From Hypericum androsaemum (lineage: Eukaryota; Streptophyta; Magnoliopsida; Malpighiales; Hypericaceae): a stretch of 64,000 nt of DNA. Positions 23,312 to 34,978 of the stretch are shown piece by piece. A program made the translations under genes and the position numbers. Under the pieces are notes generated by a model. It did not search any database. It had not been told where the DNA came from and worked only from the letters and a program-made list of their open reading frames with translations. Positions within the stretch are counted from its first letter, which is position 1; every line of letters begins with the position of its first letter. The stretch spans positions 13,941,141-14,005,140 of the forward strand of contig OZ023198.1 of NCBI GenBank assembly GCA_963995505.1, read 5' to 3'.

Positions 23312-26300
23312 GTAATAGTGTTTGACAGTGGTGTTAAGATCACCCTCCCATTGTCGTGATCCTAGCGAGTCTACATTCTGTAGCTTGGGGGCGACGACGT
23401 CTCCATTACAGAAGATTCGCATACTGGGGCACGTCCATATGGAGACCTCTTCTAAACACGGGAAGTTGAAGGAGTAGCAACTACTCACGCAGAATCCCTC
23501 CAGGCTGTCCAGATATTCAAGTTTCAAGGTCTTCAGTCTATCGAAGACGACGCACTCTCGTGTATTCTGATCGCCATCATCCACGGCGGAAACTATGTCC
23601 TTCAATGCATTGCAATAACTAATTTTTAGCATCACGAGGTTGGTCATGGTTGCGGCCGTTGAAGGCTTTATCAACTCAGTCAGCTTAGAGCAGCCAGTTA
23701 ATTCCAAAGTGGTTAGGCTCCGGAAAGATGCAGATGGAGAGGGTGCAAAACTGATCAAGTCCCAGCAAGATGACAATTCCAGGATTTTAAGATAAGGCAA
23801 AAGAGGGTCAACCTGGGAGTCTGGTCGCCACACATGCCGTAACCCCCTTACTTGAAAGAGGTCTAATCTTGTTAAGGAGGAGGGTGGACCCGCATAAATC
23901 CCACTCCTCCATAGTTGACTAACATGTGACTCCGTTACCCGCACCACAAGGTCTCTCACGGTGGGTATACTTCCAAACTGAGAAGCTTCCGTTAATGTCC
24001 CTTTGAGGGAAGACAGCTCAAGAGATTTCAATCGGGCCAAGCATGACTGGGATTTCAATACAGATTTCCAAATTCTGCCGTCTATGCTCATCCTCTCCAA
24101 ATTGGGGAACATCTATAATACAGTAGCAAATAAACAAGTAAACATGAGTAAGTAAATCTTAGGAAATGTGTGGAAAATCTATCCAATATCCGGCAGAAAT
24201 ACTTGGATGATGAAAATGTAGATTACACAAGTGTATTGGGATCAGATTATTCGGTCAGAAAAATTCAAATAACATATATTTTGGATTCTGTGTAGTATTA
24301 AATCAGGAATCATATGCAATTTATTATAGTAGAAAGCTATGAAATATATATAGGAAAATTAAATACTAAAAATTAACAAAAAGTAGAATAGGAATGGGAT
24401 TGAAAGGAAAACAAAATGAAAATTTGAAGGTTTTTTTTTGGTTTAATCATTGGTATTCAGTCCATTGGGCCGACTAATCCAATTCGAGCCGGATAGGACA
24501 TTTGAAAGGTAGCAAAGTTCTCCCAACAAGTATTTAACACTGCTACGTACCCAAGGAATCAAACCTGAGACCTGGTTAAGCTAGAACAACTCCCTCACCC
24601 ATTGATCTAAGTGCCTGTTGGTACTGAAAATTTGAAGTTGGTACCGCATAAATGGTATACATTGTTCAGTGTCGTACCTTTTCCGGGGAGAAGAAAGTTT
24701 GTACATTATTAGCAACACTTGATTGGGAGGCTTCTTGTTCGCCAAAAATCCTGGCTTTGGGGCAACCGTTGATTGTCACACTTGACAAGTTTGGCCAGCT
24801 CCAAGAGTAGCTATCTGGATGGAAACTTGTCAATTTGGGCAATAGTTCAAGAGTCAAGGATGCAAGTTGAGGAAGTAAAGGGCAGGAGAAATTTGTAGAG
24901 AATTCTTCTTCTACAATGATCTCCTCCAATCTACCGCAGCATGTCCTTTTGAGCTCAGAGAGGCTTTTAGACAGGTGGTCATTTTTATTCGAATCTCCAA
25001 ATTGATATATCTCTACAAGTTTACCACATTTATACACATCCAACGATTTCAGATTCTGAAATCTGTCGACGACACCATATGGGAAAACCGTTTGCAACTC
25101 ATGACACTGACAAATACGCAATGAGTTTAGTTTTCCCAATGAGCTCCGAGGTAGTTGGTTGGACCAAATCATTTTAATGTTGCCAATGGAGCTGAGTGTC
25201 AATTCTTCCAAGTTAGGTAGAGCAACCTGCAATTATGGCAGTATAATCTATGTTTAGTCTTACTAGATAGAACTACGGGTTGTTCTATTTTCTAGTGCTA
25301 AATGTTGCAGCAATTTTTTACCTTCCGTTGTTATTTCCTCATTTCCACAAATAATTTAGTGCAATTTTTTAAAAATATTTCTTTATTTTCTCTGAATATC
25401 TATAGCTTCTTTTATAGTACTATTATGCAAGATTATTATGAAGCAAATTAATTCTCGGAACAGAAAGCCAGTATTGTTTTGGAGAAAAGACAAACATAAT
25501 TTTCGGAAGAGAAAATGTGAATTAAATAAATAACCTACCTTTTCGCTGAATAACTTATACGATCCGGAAGCTAATTCTCTTGCATACTTGATGAAACATT
25601 TAAGCTCTGGTAGATAATAGAGGTCGAGGCGACGTAATTGAGGAAGCTCCACAACTTCATCTCCCTCGAAACCACAATCACTTTCCTCAACAAATAGCGC
25701 TTCCATTTCGTCGCAGTTGCTCACATATATCACCTCGAGTTGCAAAAGGCTTCGTACCACAGAGAGCGACATGAGATTCTTCATTTTCTTGCAATGGGAG
25801 ATGCTAAGTTCTTTAATTTTTCCAAAAGAATCTGGTGCTGGTTGACTCTTGCATATGGTCTCCACACTTTCGAGTCTATTCAAATCCAAATACTCGAGGA
25901 AAGGAAAACATACAGTTGTTGTCCCCCGCTTTCTGCAATCAACAATTTGACGAAGCTCAACAGAATTGTGAATGCAGAGTTTCTTCAATTTGGGGAAGCC
26001 TTGGCTGTCCAATTCATACAAAAGACTTTTTGATCCATTGATTTCATATAAAAACAGTGTTTCTGACTCCTCCAGCAAGCTCCTAAACTTTTGGAGAAAA
26101 TCAATACCGCCTTTGTCGAGTTTCAGATGCAACATCTTTGTTGATTGAGGACGTATCATCCTTCTATCTCCAATCGATATTTGATATCTTTCCAAGCCGC
26201 TGAAGAACAGATCTTTTGGCAGTGCCAGGACATTTGGAACACGTATCTCCAAAGATGTAAGCCGAGACAGGCACTTCAGCTCTGAGAGCCTGGCCTTTCT

Positions 26301-28322
26301 TCCACTGCTGCTCTCTTCAATCTCCCAACTATCAAAGCTATTAAACATAAGCAATTCCTCTAGTGAGGTCATCTTCGATAACACATCTGCCGGAATGAAG
26401 TCGAGATGACAGTCGCTTAAATCCAACAATTTTAGCCTGGTCAGGTGCCCTGTTTCGATAGGCAATGCATCTAGATCTGATTCACGGAAGCTAAGGATTT
26501 CCAAAGTTTTCAGTTGTCCGATGGCGGCTACGTCCAGTAAATGGCACTTTTCCAGACATAGAGTACAAATATTTGCGAGGGAATGCAATGATCCAGGCAG
26601 AGATTCAAAAACCATCCCAGAAAAGTGAACTACTTTGAGTTTCCGTGTTCGATGAAAAGTTGAATCTGGAATCATTGAACGCCACTTGGAGAAGAATAAG
26701 AAGAATTCAACATCAGGACAGCCCAAATCTTCAGGAAGCTGTCGAATGTCACTGTAAGGTACAGAAACTCTAGTACAACTACCAATATCACCCTTATGTG
26801 GCCACTCTTTCAACACATTGCAATCTTTGTGCTTAAAAGCACGTTGATCTTTATGTGCGATGCACATATCCCGAACAACATCATGCATCTTTATATTACC
26901 CTCCGAATCAACATCCAAAAGGCTACAAGTCTTGAGGTTGTCAATCAAAGTTTCCAAGCGATTTCTTGCATCGCTAATGGTATAATGCTTGAGCAGACCC
27001 AGACCCAAGCTATATTTTAACAAATTCATCCATGTAGTATCCGCTCGACTACAAATACCAGAGAGCAAGAAAATTGACTTGGTTTCTTCACAAGGCAAAC
27101 GATCATAGCTTAGGTTCAGGGTAGCGTACACTTTGTCGTGCATTTCTTGATTGTCAAACTTGGATAGTTGTGTCAAAGCATCTTTCCAAGCGTGCAAGCC
27201 TCTATTTCTTACAAGCCCTGCAACCGTGACAATCAACAGTGGAAAACCACCACACTTAACCAATATCTCCTTGGCAAGTTTGTTGTCTTTAACCTCAACT
27301 ACTTCCTTCTCAAACAAACTCATGGACTCTTTCTCAGACAGAAAGCCAACATGAAAATTCTTCTTTGAGCCCATATCCAACAATAAGTCCACCCTTCGAG
27401 AAGTCAACAATATTTTGCAACCATGTCCGTCATACCCGGTAGGGATCCCCAATGTAGCCAACTCAAGATGCTGCCATAGGTCGTCTAGAATTATTAGAAT
27501 CCTTGTGTCCTTTGAGCAGTCCTTCAACGTTTGATTGAGCCTACTAGCTCTGGTGCTGTCAGTGCTCTCCTGCAGCTTCGACCCGATGACAAATTCTGCA
27601 ATCTCATTCTGAATCCTCGTTAGATCCGGCGTAGCGGTCACCTTTGTTAGGACCACCTTATCGAATAACTTTTTTTGGGCGGCTTGGCGGTGGACTTCAT
27701 TTGCTAAGGTGGTCTTACCGATTCCACCAACCCCATGCACTCCGACCATGGCAACGTGGGGATCCGTTAGCGCAGCCACCACTTTGTTTAGAAGCTCGGT
27801 CCTCGACTCTGCCTCGTAGTCTTCGAGAGGTAGTACAATCTGCTGCAGATCAGGGAGGCGGGAAATAGTGGGACCGAATCTGCCCCTATCCTCCCGAAGT
27901 CGAATGATACCTGACATTGAAGCGGAAATTTAAAAACTAGCAACCAATAGAGGAAGAAAAAACCAATGGAATCTTATTGGACTACCTGACTTTCCATCCG
28001 CGGCTTGCTTGCCGATCCGGTATCTGGTTTTCAATCTAAGAGAGCAGCCCCTCAGCCCTTCTTCCTCGGCATTGCGGATAACAGATTGAGCATCTGAAAT
28101 GGCCGTTTCAGCCCTAGATTGCCACTCCAGCACATAGGTCACCGCCACTTCACCTCGCCCGATAGAACTCTGCACGATATCTATTTCCCCCTGCAGAGCC
28201 TTAACCTCATCACGAAGTGTGTTGACCTTGCCCTTATAACCTAAAGCATAGCTGAGGCGGCTTCTGATCGGAGCAACAAGAAGCTCGATGATCACGGGTA
28301 TCACAGCAGTCAAGAACTCCAT
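21339..28322 (-). CDS. CC-NB-LRR disease-resistance protein, seven exons (about 1877 aa)
   Basis: Exons on the minus strand are 28322-27986, 27910-25539, 25226-24678, 24112-23309, 23218-22463, 22269-21640 and 21524-21339. All introns are GT-AG and the spliced frame is 5634 nt. Residues 1-112 are a coiled-coil domain of the RPS2/RPS5 type. NB-ARC follows: P-loop GVHGVGGIGKTT (about 169-180), kinase-2 LIILDDLW (the Trp is typical of CC-type NLRs), RNBS-B ILLTSRR, a divergent GLPL (GGFPLLIVTVAGL) and KMHDVVRDM. The rest is leucine-rich repeats. It resembles the At4g27190-like clade of intracellular immune receptors, which detect pathogen effectors in the cytosol. Exons 3 to 7 all begin in phase 0. 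The last exon lacks clear LRRs and is the least certain. No frameshift or premature stop is visible, so the gene looks functional. Confidence 0.88.
24113..24677 (-). other. Longest intron of the CNL gene
   Basis: This 565-bp AT-rich intron separates LRR exons 3 and 4. It has the donor GTACGA and an acceptor ending ATTATAG. Part of it (about 24440-24620) reads like a generic repeat flank (AGTATTTAACACTGCTACGTACCC), but I cannot define an element. Confidence 0.55.
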
Positions 28323-29069
28323 GAGTATATTTTTAAGTTATCTCTTCATTTCCTGTTCTCTTTACCTGGGATATGTACACATATAATTCAGGGCAATCAA
28401 AAGAAGATACTTTTTTTTAGCTCGAAATTCCAGAAGTCAGTGTAAACAACACTTACCTGGGTTGGCTTGATTATCTTGAGAGACAGCAGCAGATATATGT
28501 CATAAGCAGCAACCGTTGAGGTGAGGAAGAAGGGATTTCTTTTGTTTTGTTTTGAGAAAGTAAGAAGGGATTGATGAGCAATGAGTTTGTTTTTTTTGGT
28601 GAATAAGCAATGAGTTTGTTTGTTAAGCGATTTAGCGAGTTTATCCGGACAGTTCGTGGTCCCCAAAATTTAATTATTTTATTTAGTCCCTTCTCAATTT
28701 GGTTTCTCCAAATTAATGCATATTGCGTGTTGACTAAAGAGTTTCTGTTTCATTTATAGAAAAATTATGTAATGATGAGAAAATTAGGAGGAAAAATGAA
28801 AGGTTTCCTCCCTACCAAATTAGTCTCCAAAGCCCATCAACTAGCCAGATAAAGTTAATTACATAACTTTATCACGCAAAAAGTTAATTAAGTAAAATTT
28901 ACCTTTTAAAAAATAATAAGTCAATTAACTAACAAGATGAATAAATTAAATCAAGATCACACATGATATAAAGAAGTAACGATAATAATAAAAAACCTGA
29001 AATATCACGATTACATGATAAGGAAATTAGTTGTACAAGTCAAAATGTCATCCTTGTATAATGTTATTA
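28323..29069. promoter_or_regulatory. Upstream region of the CNL gene
   Basis: This holds the presumed promoter and 5' leader of the minus-strand CNL gene, between its ATG and the left terminal inverted repeat of a DNA element. I see no confident TATA box and no other gene. The stretch is AT-rich past about 28680. Confidence 0.4.
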
Positions 29070-30321
29070 GGGATAATTACTCTCGGCCCCTGGACTTTGT
29101 CTAAATTACAGTTTTAACCCTTTCTATTTTGAAACCCAAACTTTGGCCCCCTAGTTTATTTTTATTAAACTTTAAGGCCCCTGCCGTCTGAATAGGAAAA
29201 TTAGTCTGACGAGAAGGGACCTGAAATAACCCAATTGTTCCTTAGTTTAAAAAATAATTAAAACAAAAAAAATTCCCTTTCTCATCCTTCCTCTTGCCTC
29301 CCCTCTTTTGTCTCCTCTCCTCCCTTCCCTCTCTCATCTCATCTTCAACCCAACTTCATCTTCAATCTCTCCCATCCCCAAGAAAATCAATTAGTTTCTT
29401 TATTAATTAAAAATGGAATCTTCATATTTTCTTAATTAATTAATTGATTTCTTGTATTCCAATCCTATGCGCTCTATCCTCTCATGTCTCAGATCAGGGC
29501 TGGCGCTCTATCCTCTCATGTCTCAGATTGGGGCTGGGAGCCTAATTAATAAATGTAAATCTCATATTGACAAAATAGAACTCTTAATTAATCCATAATT
29601 AACAGAGCTCGTAAAAAGAAGTGTTTCTCGGCTTGTAGGAAGAAGATGGAAGCCAAGAATACGGGTCGTCCTTCCTTGTATTTCAGATTTTTTTATGGTT
29701 TCAAAATTTCAAAAGGACAAAAATAATGGAGTTCAAAGGAGCCATCACAGAGGTGGCCATTAATGGACCATGAAGCTAGGAACTTGGTTTCTGGATCCAA
29801 TGCGGATTTCATCTCCATGAGAGCTCCCAACTCAATTTCTGGTTGGCTTGCTCTGAGAGTTTGAACCCATTTCTAGGTCGAGAAGATAATGAGAATGGCA
29901 AAGACAAAAGCTTAATTACCCATTACTCCCCTGCTCTAGGCTCAAACAAGGAAGGAGATTAGAAGCTTTTTACAAGTTTTCTCTTGTTTGTACTTTTATG
30001 CTTATTTAGTGGAAGGAAAGTCAACAATGGAGAAGAGAGGAGAGGAGAGGAGAGAGACGAAAGGGGAGGATGGAGGAGAGAGAAGTGGGGAGGAAGAAGG
30101 AAGAGGAGAGAGGGAAGAAATTTTTGTTTTTTAATTATTTTTTAACTAAGGGACAATTGGGTCATTTCAGGTCCTTCCTCGCTGGACTAATTTTCCTATT
30201 CAACGGCAAGGGTCTTAGAGTTCAATAAAAGCAAACTGGGGGGCCAAATTTTGGGCTTCAAAACAGGAGGAGTTAAAAAAGTGATTTAGACAAATCTCAG
30301 GGAGCCGAGAGTAATTATCCC
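29070..30321. mobile_element. Non-autonomous DNA element with very long terminal inverted repeats
   Basis: The left end (GGGATAATTACTCTCGGC) and right end (GCCGAGAGTAATTATCCC) are inverted copies. The inverted match continues inward for roughly 230-280 bp (29070 to about 29345, about 30035 to 30321), including a pyrimidine-rich segment and its purine-rich complement. No transposase is visible. The flanks ATGTTATTA and TTGATTCAA are not a clear 9-bp duplication. TIR length and the GATAATTACTCTC start resemble the neighbouring Pack-MULE, so I call it Mutator-like. Confidence 0.65.
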
Positions 30322-30708
30322 TTGATTCAATCTTGAATTGAACTTCAAATGATTTAGTTGTTTCAATTGTTAGAAACTCACATAACCAGAATGGATCTGC
30401 ACAATCAAGACATTAAGCTGTACATGTGAACTCTTTGGACACTCGAGGAGATCAGGTGGTGATAGATAAGGAAAGGAGCAGCTGCATTGCTAATTCATCC
30501 TAAACAACATGCAAGCTAATTCTTCCATTGGAACTGCAAATAAGAAAATCAACTCTAACCTTTCGCCACCTTTGATGACGAGGAAATGGCTAATGCTTGT
30601 CGGAGCTGAGAGGCTTGAGGAAGAGCAGCGGGTTGATACGGGTCTCCAGTTAGCTTTCATCGGAGCTTCAGAAGGAGTGGAAACCAGAAGGGAGTTATCA
30701 TTTTTTTA
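30322..30708. other. Spacer between the two long-TIR elements
   Basis: A 66-codon plus-strand frame (30509-30709) crosses into the next element's target duplication and resembles nothing I know. Otherwise I see nothing here. Confidence 0.4.
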
Positions 30709-32182
30709 GAGATAATTACTCTCAGAACTCTAGGGTATAGTCAAATAGATTCTGAGGACCCTGTAGTTTTCCTACTAATTACTGAGCCCCTGTAGGTTGG
30801 TTATTATTATACACTCGGGTCCCTGTAGCCGAAATCGTCGATTTTTCCGGCGAACTCCCCACCTGAAATGTCTAAAATACCCCCAAGCCCCTTTTTACAA
30901 TCCTTACACGACTCCTCCTCCTCCCCCCATTTTCTCGCCCACGGCTCCCTCTCCCCCCTCCGCACTGCCGCCTCCCGGCTCACCTCTTCAAGGTCGTCAA
31001 GGTGCTTCTCGCCCTCATCTTGTCACTGCTCTGCGTGGAGTTGGTCGTATACTTTAACGGATGGCACTTCAGCCCGCCCTCGGTGGGGTCTGCGGAGGCC
31101 GCGGTGGAGCGGGCCTACCCGCAGTGGCTCGAGGTCCGAAGAGACTACCTCGCCCTGCCCCTCCAGAAGCTCTGCATTGTGCTCTTCTTGGTCTAGTCCG
31201 TGGAGCGGGCGGTCCTCGTTCTAGGACTCTTCTGGATCAGGTTCCGCGGGCTCAAGCCGGCGCTGGCGGCCCCACCGCCCGTCGAGGAGGACTACCCCAT
31301 GGTGCTGGTTCAGACCCCCATGTGCAATGAGAGGGAGGTATGGCATTGGCCTCTACTCATCTCGTCGGGCTTCATCTTCTCCAAAAGGGGCCTGAACCGG
31401 TCCCTGAAACTACCATCGAGAGCTCCTGGCGGGCCTCGACGAGCACCCGGCCGTTCTGGACGATCCAGACTGTGGCAACATGGAGGGTACTAAACGGCAC
31501 CGTCGAATCGGCGAGCGAGATATTGCCCTCGGTGAGCTCAAGCCAAGCCAGCTGGGGAGGGACTAGGGCGTCGGGCGACATGGAGATGGGAAAGCGTGAG
31601 AGAAGGGAGAAGAGAGGAGAGATAATTACTCGCCGCCGGGAGACCCAGCCGGATTGCCGAGGCCCGACGCGAGGGCCCCACCTGACCCGGCGTAATGGTT
31701 CAAGTTCCCCATACTGGCACTCTTCCGGATTTACGACCCTTCGGTGAGTCAGACCCCGAACAGCTTCACACCCCGGTTCGGACATGTCTGGGAGTTGTGC
31801 CCGTCGTGGCTGCAATGGGAACACCGCCTCGTCATCGCCGCCCTCTCTCACTCTCTCTCTCTCTCTCCCTCTCTCTCTGTCCGGTTTGAATCGGGTGACG
31901 TGGAGGAGGAGGGCAGTAGGGGAGGGAGGTTGAAGACGAAGAAGGTTTGAAGATGAGGGGAGAGAGAGGAGGAGACGAAGGAGGAAGATGTGAGAGAGAA
32001 GGAGGAAGATGCCTAGGGACATTTTAGACATTTCAGGTGGGGAGTTCGCTAGAAAAATAGACGATTCCGGCTATAGGGACCCGAGTGTATAATAATAACC
32101 AAACTATAGGGGCTCAGTAACTAGTAGGGAAACTACAAGGTCCTCAGAGTCTATTTTACTATACCCGTGGTATAATTATCTC
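30709..32182. mobile_element. Pack-MULE (Mutator-like element, 1474 bp)
   Basis: Terminal inverted repeats of about 170 bp (from 30709 inward, and from 32182 inward) start GAGATAATTA and share blocks such as CTGAGCCCCT and GGGGAGTTCG. The element is flanked by a perfect 9-bp duplication, ATTTTTTTA, at 30700-30708 and 32183-32191, the Mutator hallmark. It has no transposase. The interior is strikingly GC-rich and contains a captured coding fragment of a CSLC-type glycosyltransferase (30981-31338) and a second GC-rich segment (about 31340-31990) of unknown origin. Confidence 0.88.
30981..31338 (+). pseudogene. Captured CSLC-like (xyloglucan glucan synthase) fragment
   Basis: Plus-strand translation gives the N-terminal membrane and loop region of a cellulose synthase-like C protein: a hydrophobic segment ending CVELVVYFNGWHFSPPS, then AEAAVERAYPQWLEVRRDYLA, a second hydrophobic segment, and the start of the catalytic domain at YPMVLVQTPMCNERE. 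An in-frame TAG at 31194-31196, where a glutamine codon would be expected, interrupts it. The match stops after NEREV. The fragment lacks the catalytic Asp motifs and cannot be an enzyme. Its high GC content differs from the element's surroundings and suits a captured exon. Confidence 0.8.
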
Positions 32183-32191
32183 ATTTTTTTA

Positions 32192-32640
32192 TGTAGGAAA
32201 AGGGGGACTTTTAGTCTACTGCGGGAGAGGAGGAGATCGTGAAAAACTGGGTGACTTTCTTTTCTGGGCCGGACCAGCTGGGTTGGGCTGTTTCAAAACA
32301 AAGGTCTTCCAATGCTTAGGACTGTAATGGGGTGGGGAGGTTGGGCGGGCGCTCTTTTTATTAAGGCTGCATATCCCTCAAGTTGCAAGGGATTTAACAT
32401 CTGGGGTACGAATATATATACTTTCTTATATTAATTAAATTCAAATTATAAAAAAAGACAAATAAACTAGTCGTACACTAAATTTGTGGTTAAAGTCCAC
32501 ATCACGTACAGACTATCCATCTCCAATGCATCCCAAGCTAAACCTTGTGTAACATGCAATGCAACTTCAGTAATTACCGATTCCCAATACATCCCAAGCT
32601 AGGGAGCAAATGTCTGGTCCGATTTAGATTTTACACCCAT
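32192..32640. other. Unassigned stretch after the Pack-MULE
   Basis: The sequence runs from the target duplication to a LINE remnant. There is a short duplicated phrase (CAATGCATCCCAAGCTA and CAATACATCCCAAGCTA, near 32523 and 32584), but I see no gene or defined element. Confidence 0.4.
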
Positions 32641-33430
32641 TCGCCCTCGAGCCACAACTCACAATCCATGATTCTCTTCTTTTTTTTATTCGATAACAGG
32701 AATAATCTACCAAACTTATCTCGTATAGGTTATTCCACAAGCTACTTATCTTTCCAAAAGCGAAACTTACACCCATTACTCACCATCCATAAAATCTTGG
32801 ACCAATGGGCAGTCCTCTGTGACTAGGTTGCTAATTCCATCCCACAGCCCACCATTTTTTTTCCACCGGGATCGTCAAGACAGAGTCACCACCAAAAGCA
32901 TGGATGGCGACAAATGTAATAGCCCACAAGGAACAAGGATCGAAGTAAAACTTCCAAATCCACTCTAGTAGGAGAGACTTTTTCTTGGCCTGAAGATGCT
33001 CAATTCCTAAGCCCCCCAAATCAGTTGGGCAACAGAAACTGATTCCATTTAACCAAAGCCACCTTTGATATGATCAAGTTACCGGACCACAAAAAGGTTC
33101 TCATTTTGCATTCAATTTCCTTTCAATCCTCCTAGGTTACTTGAAAATAGAGAGAAAATAAATTGGAAGGTTTGAAAGGATAGACCTCGCCAAAGATACT
33201 CTGCCTCCCGTGGACAATAAATTAGGAATGATGGAAGTTTTAGCAAGATTTTATTTGCAACCTAAAAGCTAAACCAAAACAGTGCTAATGTGCTTCTAGT
33301 TGAGCAGACTCTCTTTTGCATTCTTGGAGAAAATTAAGGTATCGTCCCACTGATAATATACCTTCGATTGCTTCAAGGGACAACGCCAATCGATAACCCT
33401 AAAAAAAAAAACCATTTGGCATTAATCTGG
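32640..33430 (-). pseudogene. LINE reverse-transcriptase C-terminal remnant
   Basis: Minus-strand frames give LINE polyprotein pieces: GRVSLARSILSNLPIY-like, then GGLGIEHLQAKKKSLLLEWIWKF (33019-32831), the usual segment after the RT fingers. Stops and frameshifts are frequent. The same segment of a different LINE copy is at 43560-43290. It has no 5' end and no catalytic core. Confidence 0.65.
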
Positions 33431-33699
33431 CTGATACGCACTATGATGGATGGTGCATTGTTTTGGTTTTTTCCCAGGTTTTATTTTCTCGCTGTATTTT
33501 TTTCCTAGATATTTACAGTCCAGCATCAGATCTATTTTGAGGATAATTCCCTCATTAATGTTTGTATGTTCGTGAGGCATAAAATCTGAGATTTTTTATG
33601 TAAATATAAATCAGTTACCATTTAACCTAACTCCTATCGTCATCGCTTCATTTAGATCAAAGAATTGTCTCATTTATTTTCCCTGTTTCGTACAATTGT

Positions 33700-34080
33700 G
33701 CTACATAGAACGTATATAGTAATGGATTGGGTGTAGTTCTTTCACCGACTTGTTTCCACGTCGGGGTCCCCACGGAACGATTCTTGTGATTGACGTCATA
33801 AATGATCAATTTTAAAAGACATGGAGATCTGGTGGCAAGTCATGCCTGACATGACTCACGAGTTACATTTTAAGAATATTATGTCAAAATTATTTGATAT
33901 CTGAATATATGGTGGCACCGGCACCAGTCATGCCTAACCTGACCCACGGGTTACATTTTAAGAATATTATGTCGAAACTATTTGATATATGAATATAATT
34001 AGTTATAATTGGGTCGTTTTAAATAAAACTGCAAACTTATTATTACAAAACTTTACTAAATTGGGTCGGTTTCACTAGTT
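33700..34080. repeat. Unit fragment with internal tandem duplication
   Basis: This matches 19290-19550. Within it, 33831-33910 and 33911-33996 are diverged tandem copies (GGTGGCA...CATGCCT...CC/ATGAC...TTTTAAGAATATTATGTC) where the 19 kb copy has one. No coding sequence. Confidence 0.6.
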
Positions 34081-34978
34081 AATACTATATATCTACTCTG
34101 GATAGCATAAGAGTAGAATATTTGTAATAACTGCAAAGCTTTCTTTTTCGTGATAGGAAAAAATGCAAAACAGACTGAAGGTAGGGAGGCCTGCCCCTAT
34201 TGGATTCTGCCTAGAAACATTGTCGGCTCCAATGGTTGAATGGTCAAAGTACAAGATTGATGAGGTAATTTCTAGAGTACACCTATTTTGCATATCTTCG
34301 TCATTCCCATTTTGCTTAACTTCTTGTCTTTTAGAGTACACCTCTCATACAAATGCGTCAAAAGGAGAAACCTTCCTCTCAAACAAGTAGCCCTTTAGAG
34401 AGGTAAATTTCTCTACTCTTAAAAACAAACAGCAAATTTCTGAAACTGACATAAAAAATACAATTCGAATTCAGGTCAATTTTTTTTAAAGATAAATCTT
34501 TTACATCATGATATATTTACAAAGACTGAATATTCTACCATGCTTAATAGTCTTGGCACCCTCGTATATTCATAGAAAAGAACATTCACCATAAGGTGGA
34601 CATTCTACCAGACTTTTGGGGGATTGGGTTTGATCACCATTGTCGATCCTTCCATCGGTAGTTTCGTATTTTCGATTCAACTCCCTACTTCTCAGTCGTC
34701 TTTCGTTATCGGGACCAACTTATACTTCCCGTAATTTCTCCCATGTATGTTCTTGCTCTCACATTGTAGAGCTTCTCCGATGAAAATATAACTCTTAAAA
34801 AATCGTTCAAGATAAATTCGATATCATATCAATTGTTGTGAATAAAAAATATACCGCGCAAAATAGAGATAGGCGGAATGACTTTTTTTTATTGATACAT
34901 CAATTGATATGCACTACAGTTGATAATTAAGTATATTAATTTCTAATATATTTTCAAGTCATGACCATCATATCATGC
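34081..34978. other. Unassigned stretch left of unit 3
   Basis: An ATG at 34163 opens a short frame that ends at a plausible donor (GAG|GTAATT near 34263), but the next exon is not found and I do not recognise it. From about 34640 the sequence matches the region downstream of the defensin genes in the other units. Confidence 0.35.

Noticed and set aside
31372..32031. Minus-strand frame of 219 codons in the Pack-MULE
   Set aside because: It runs through GC-rich low-complexity sequence (Arg/Glu/Ser runs) into the terminal inverted repeat; no domain recognised. Kept only as evidence of a second captured segment.
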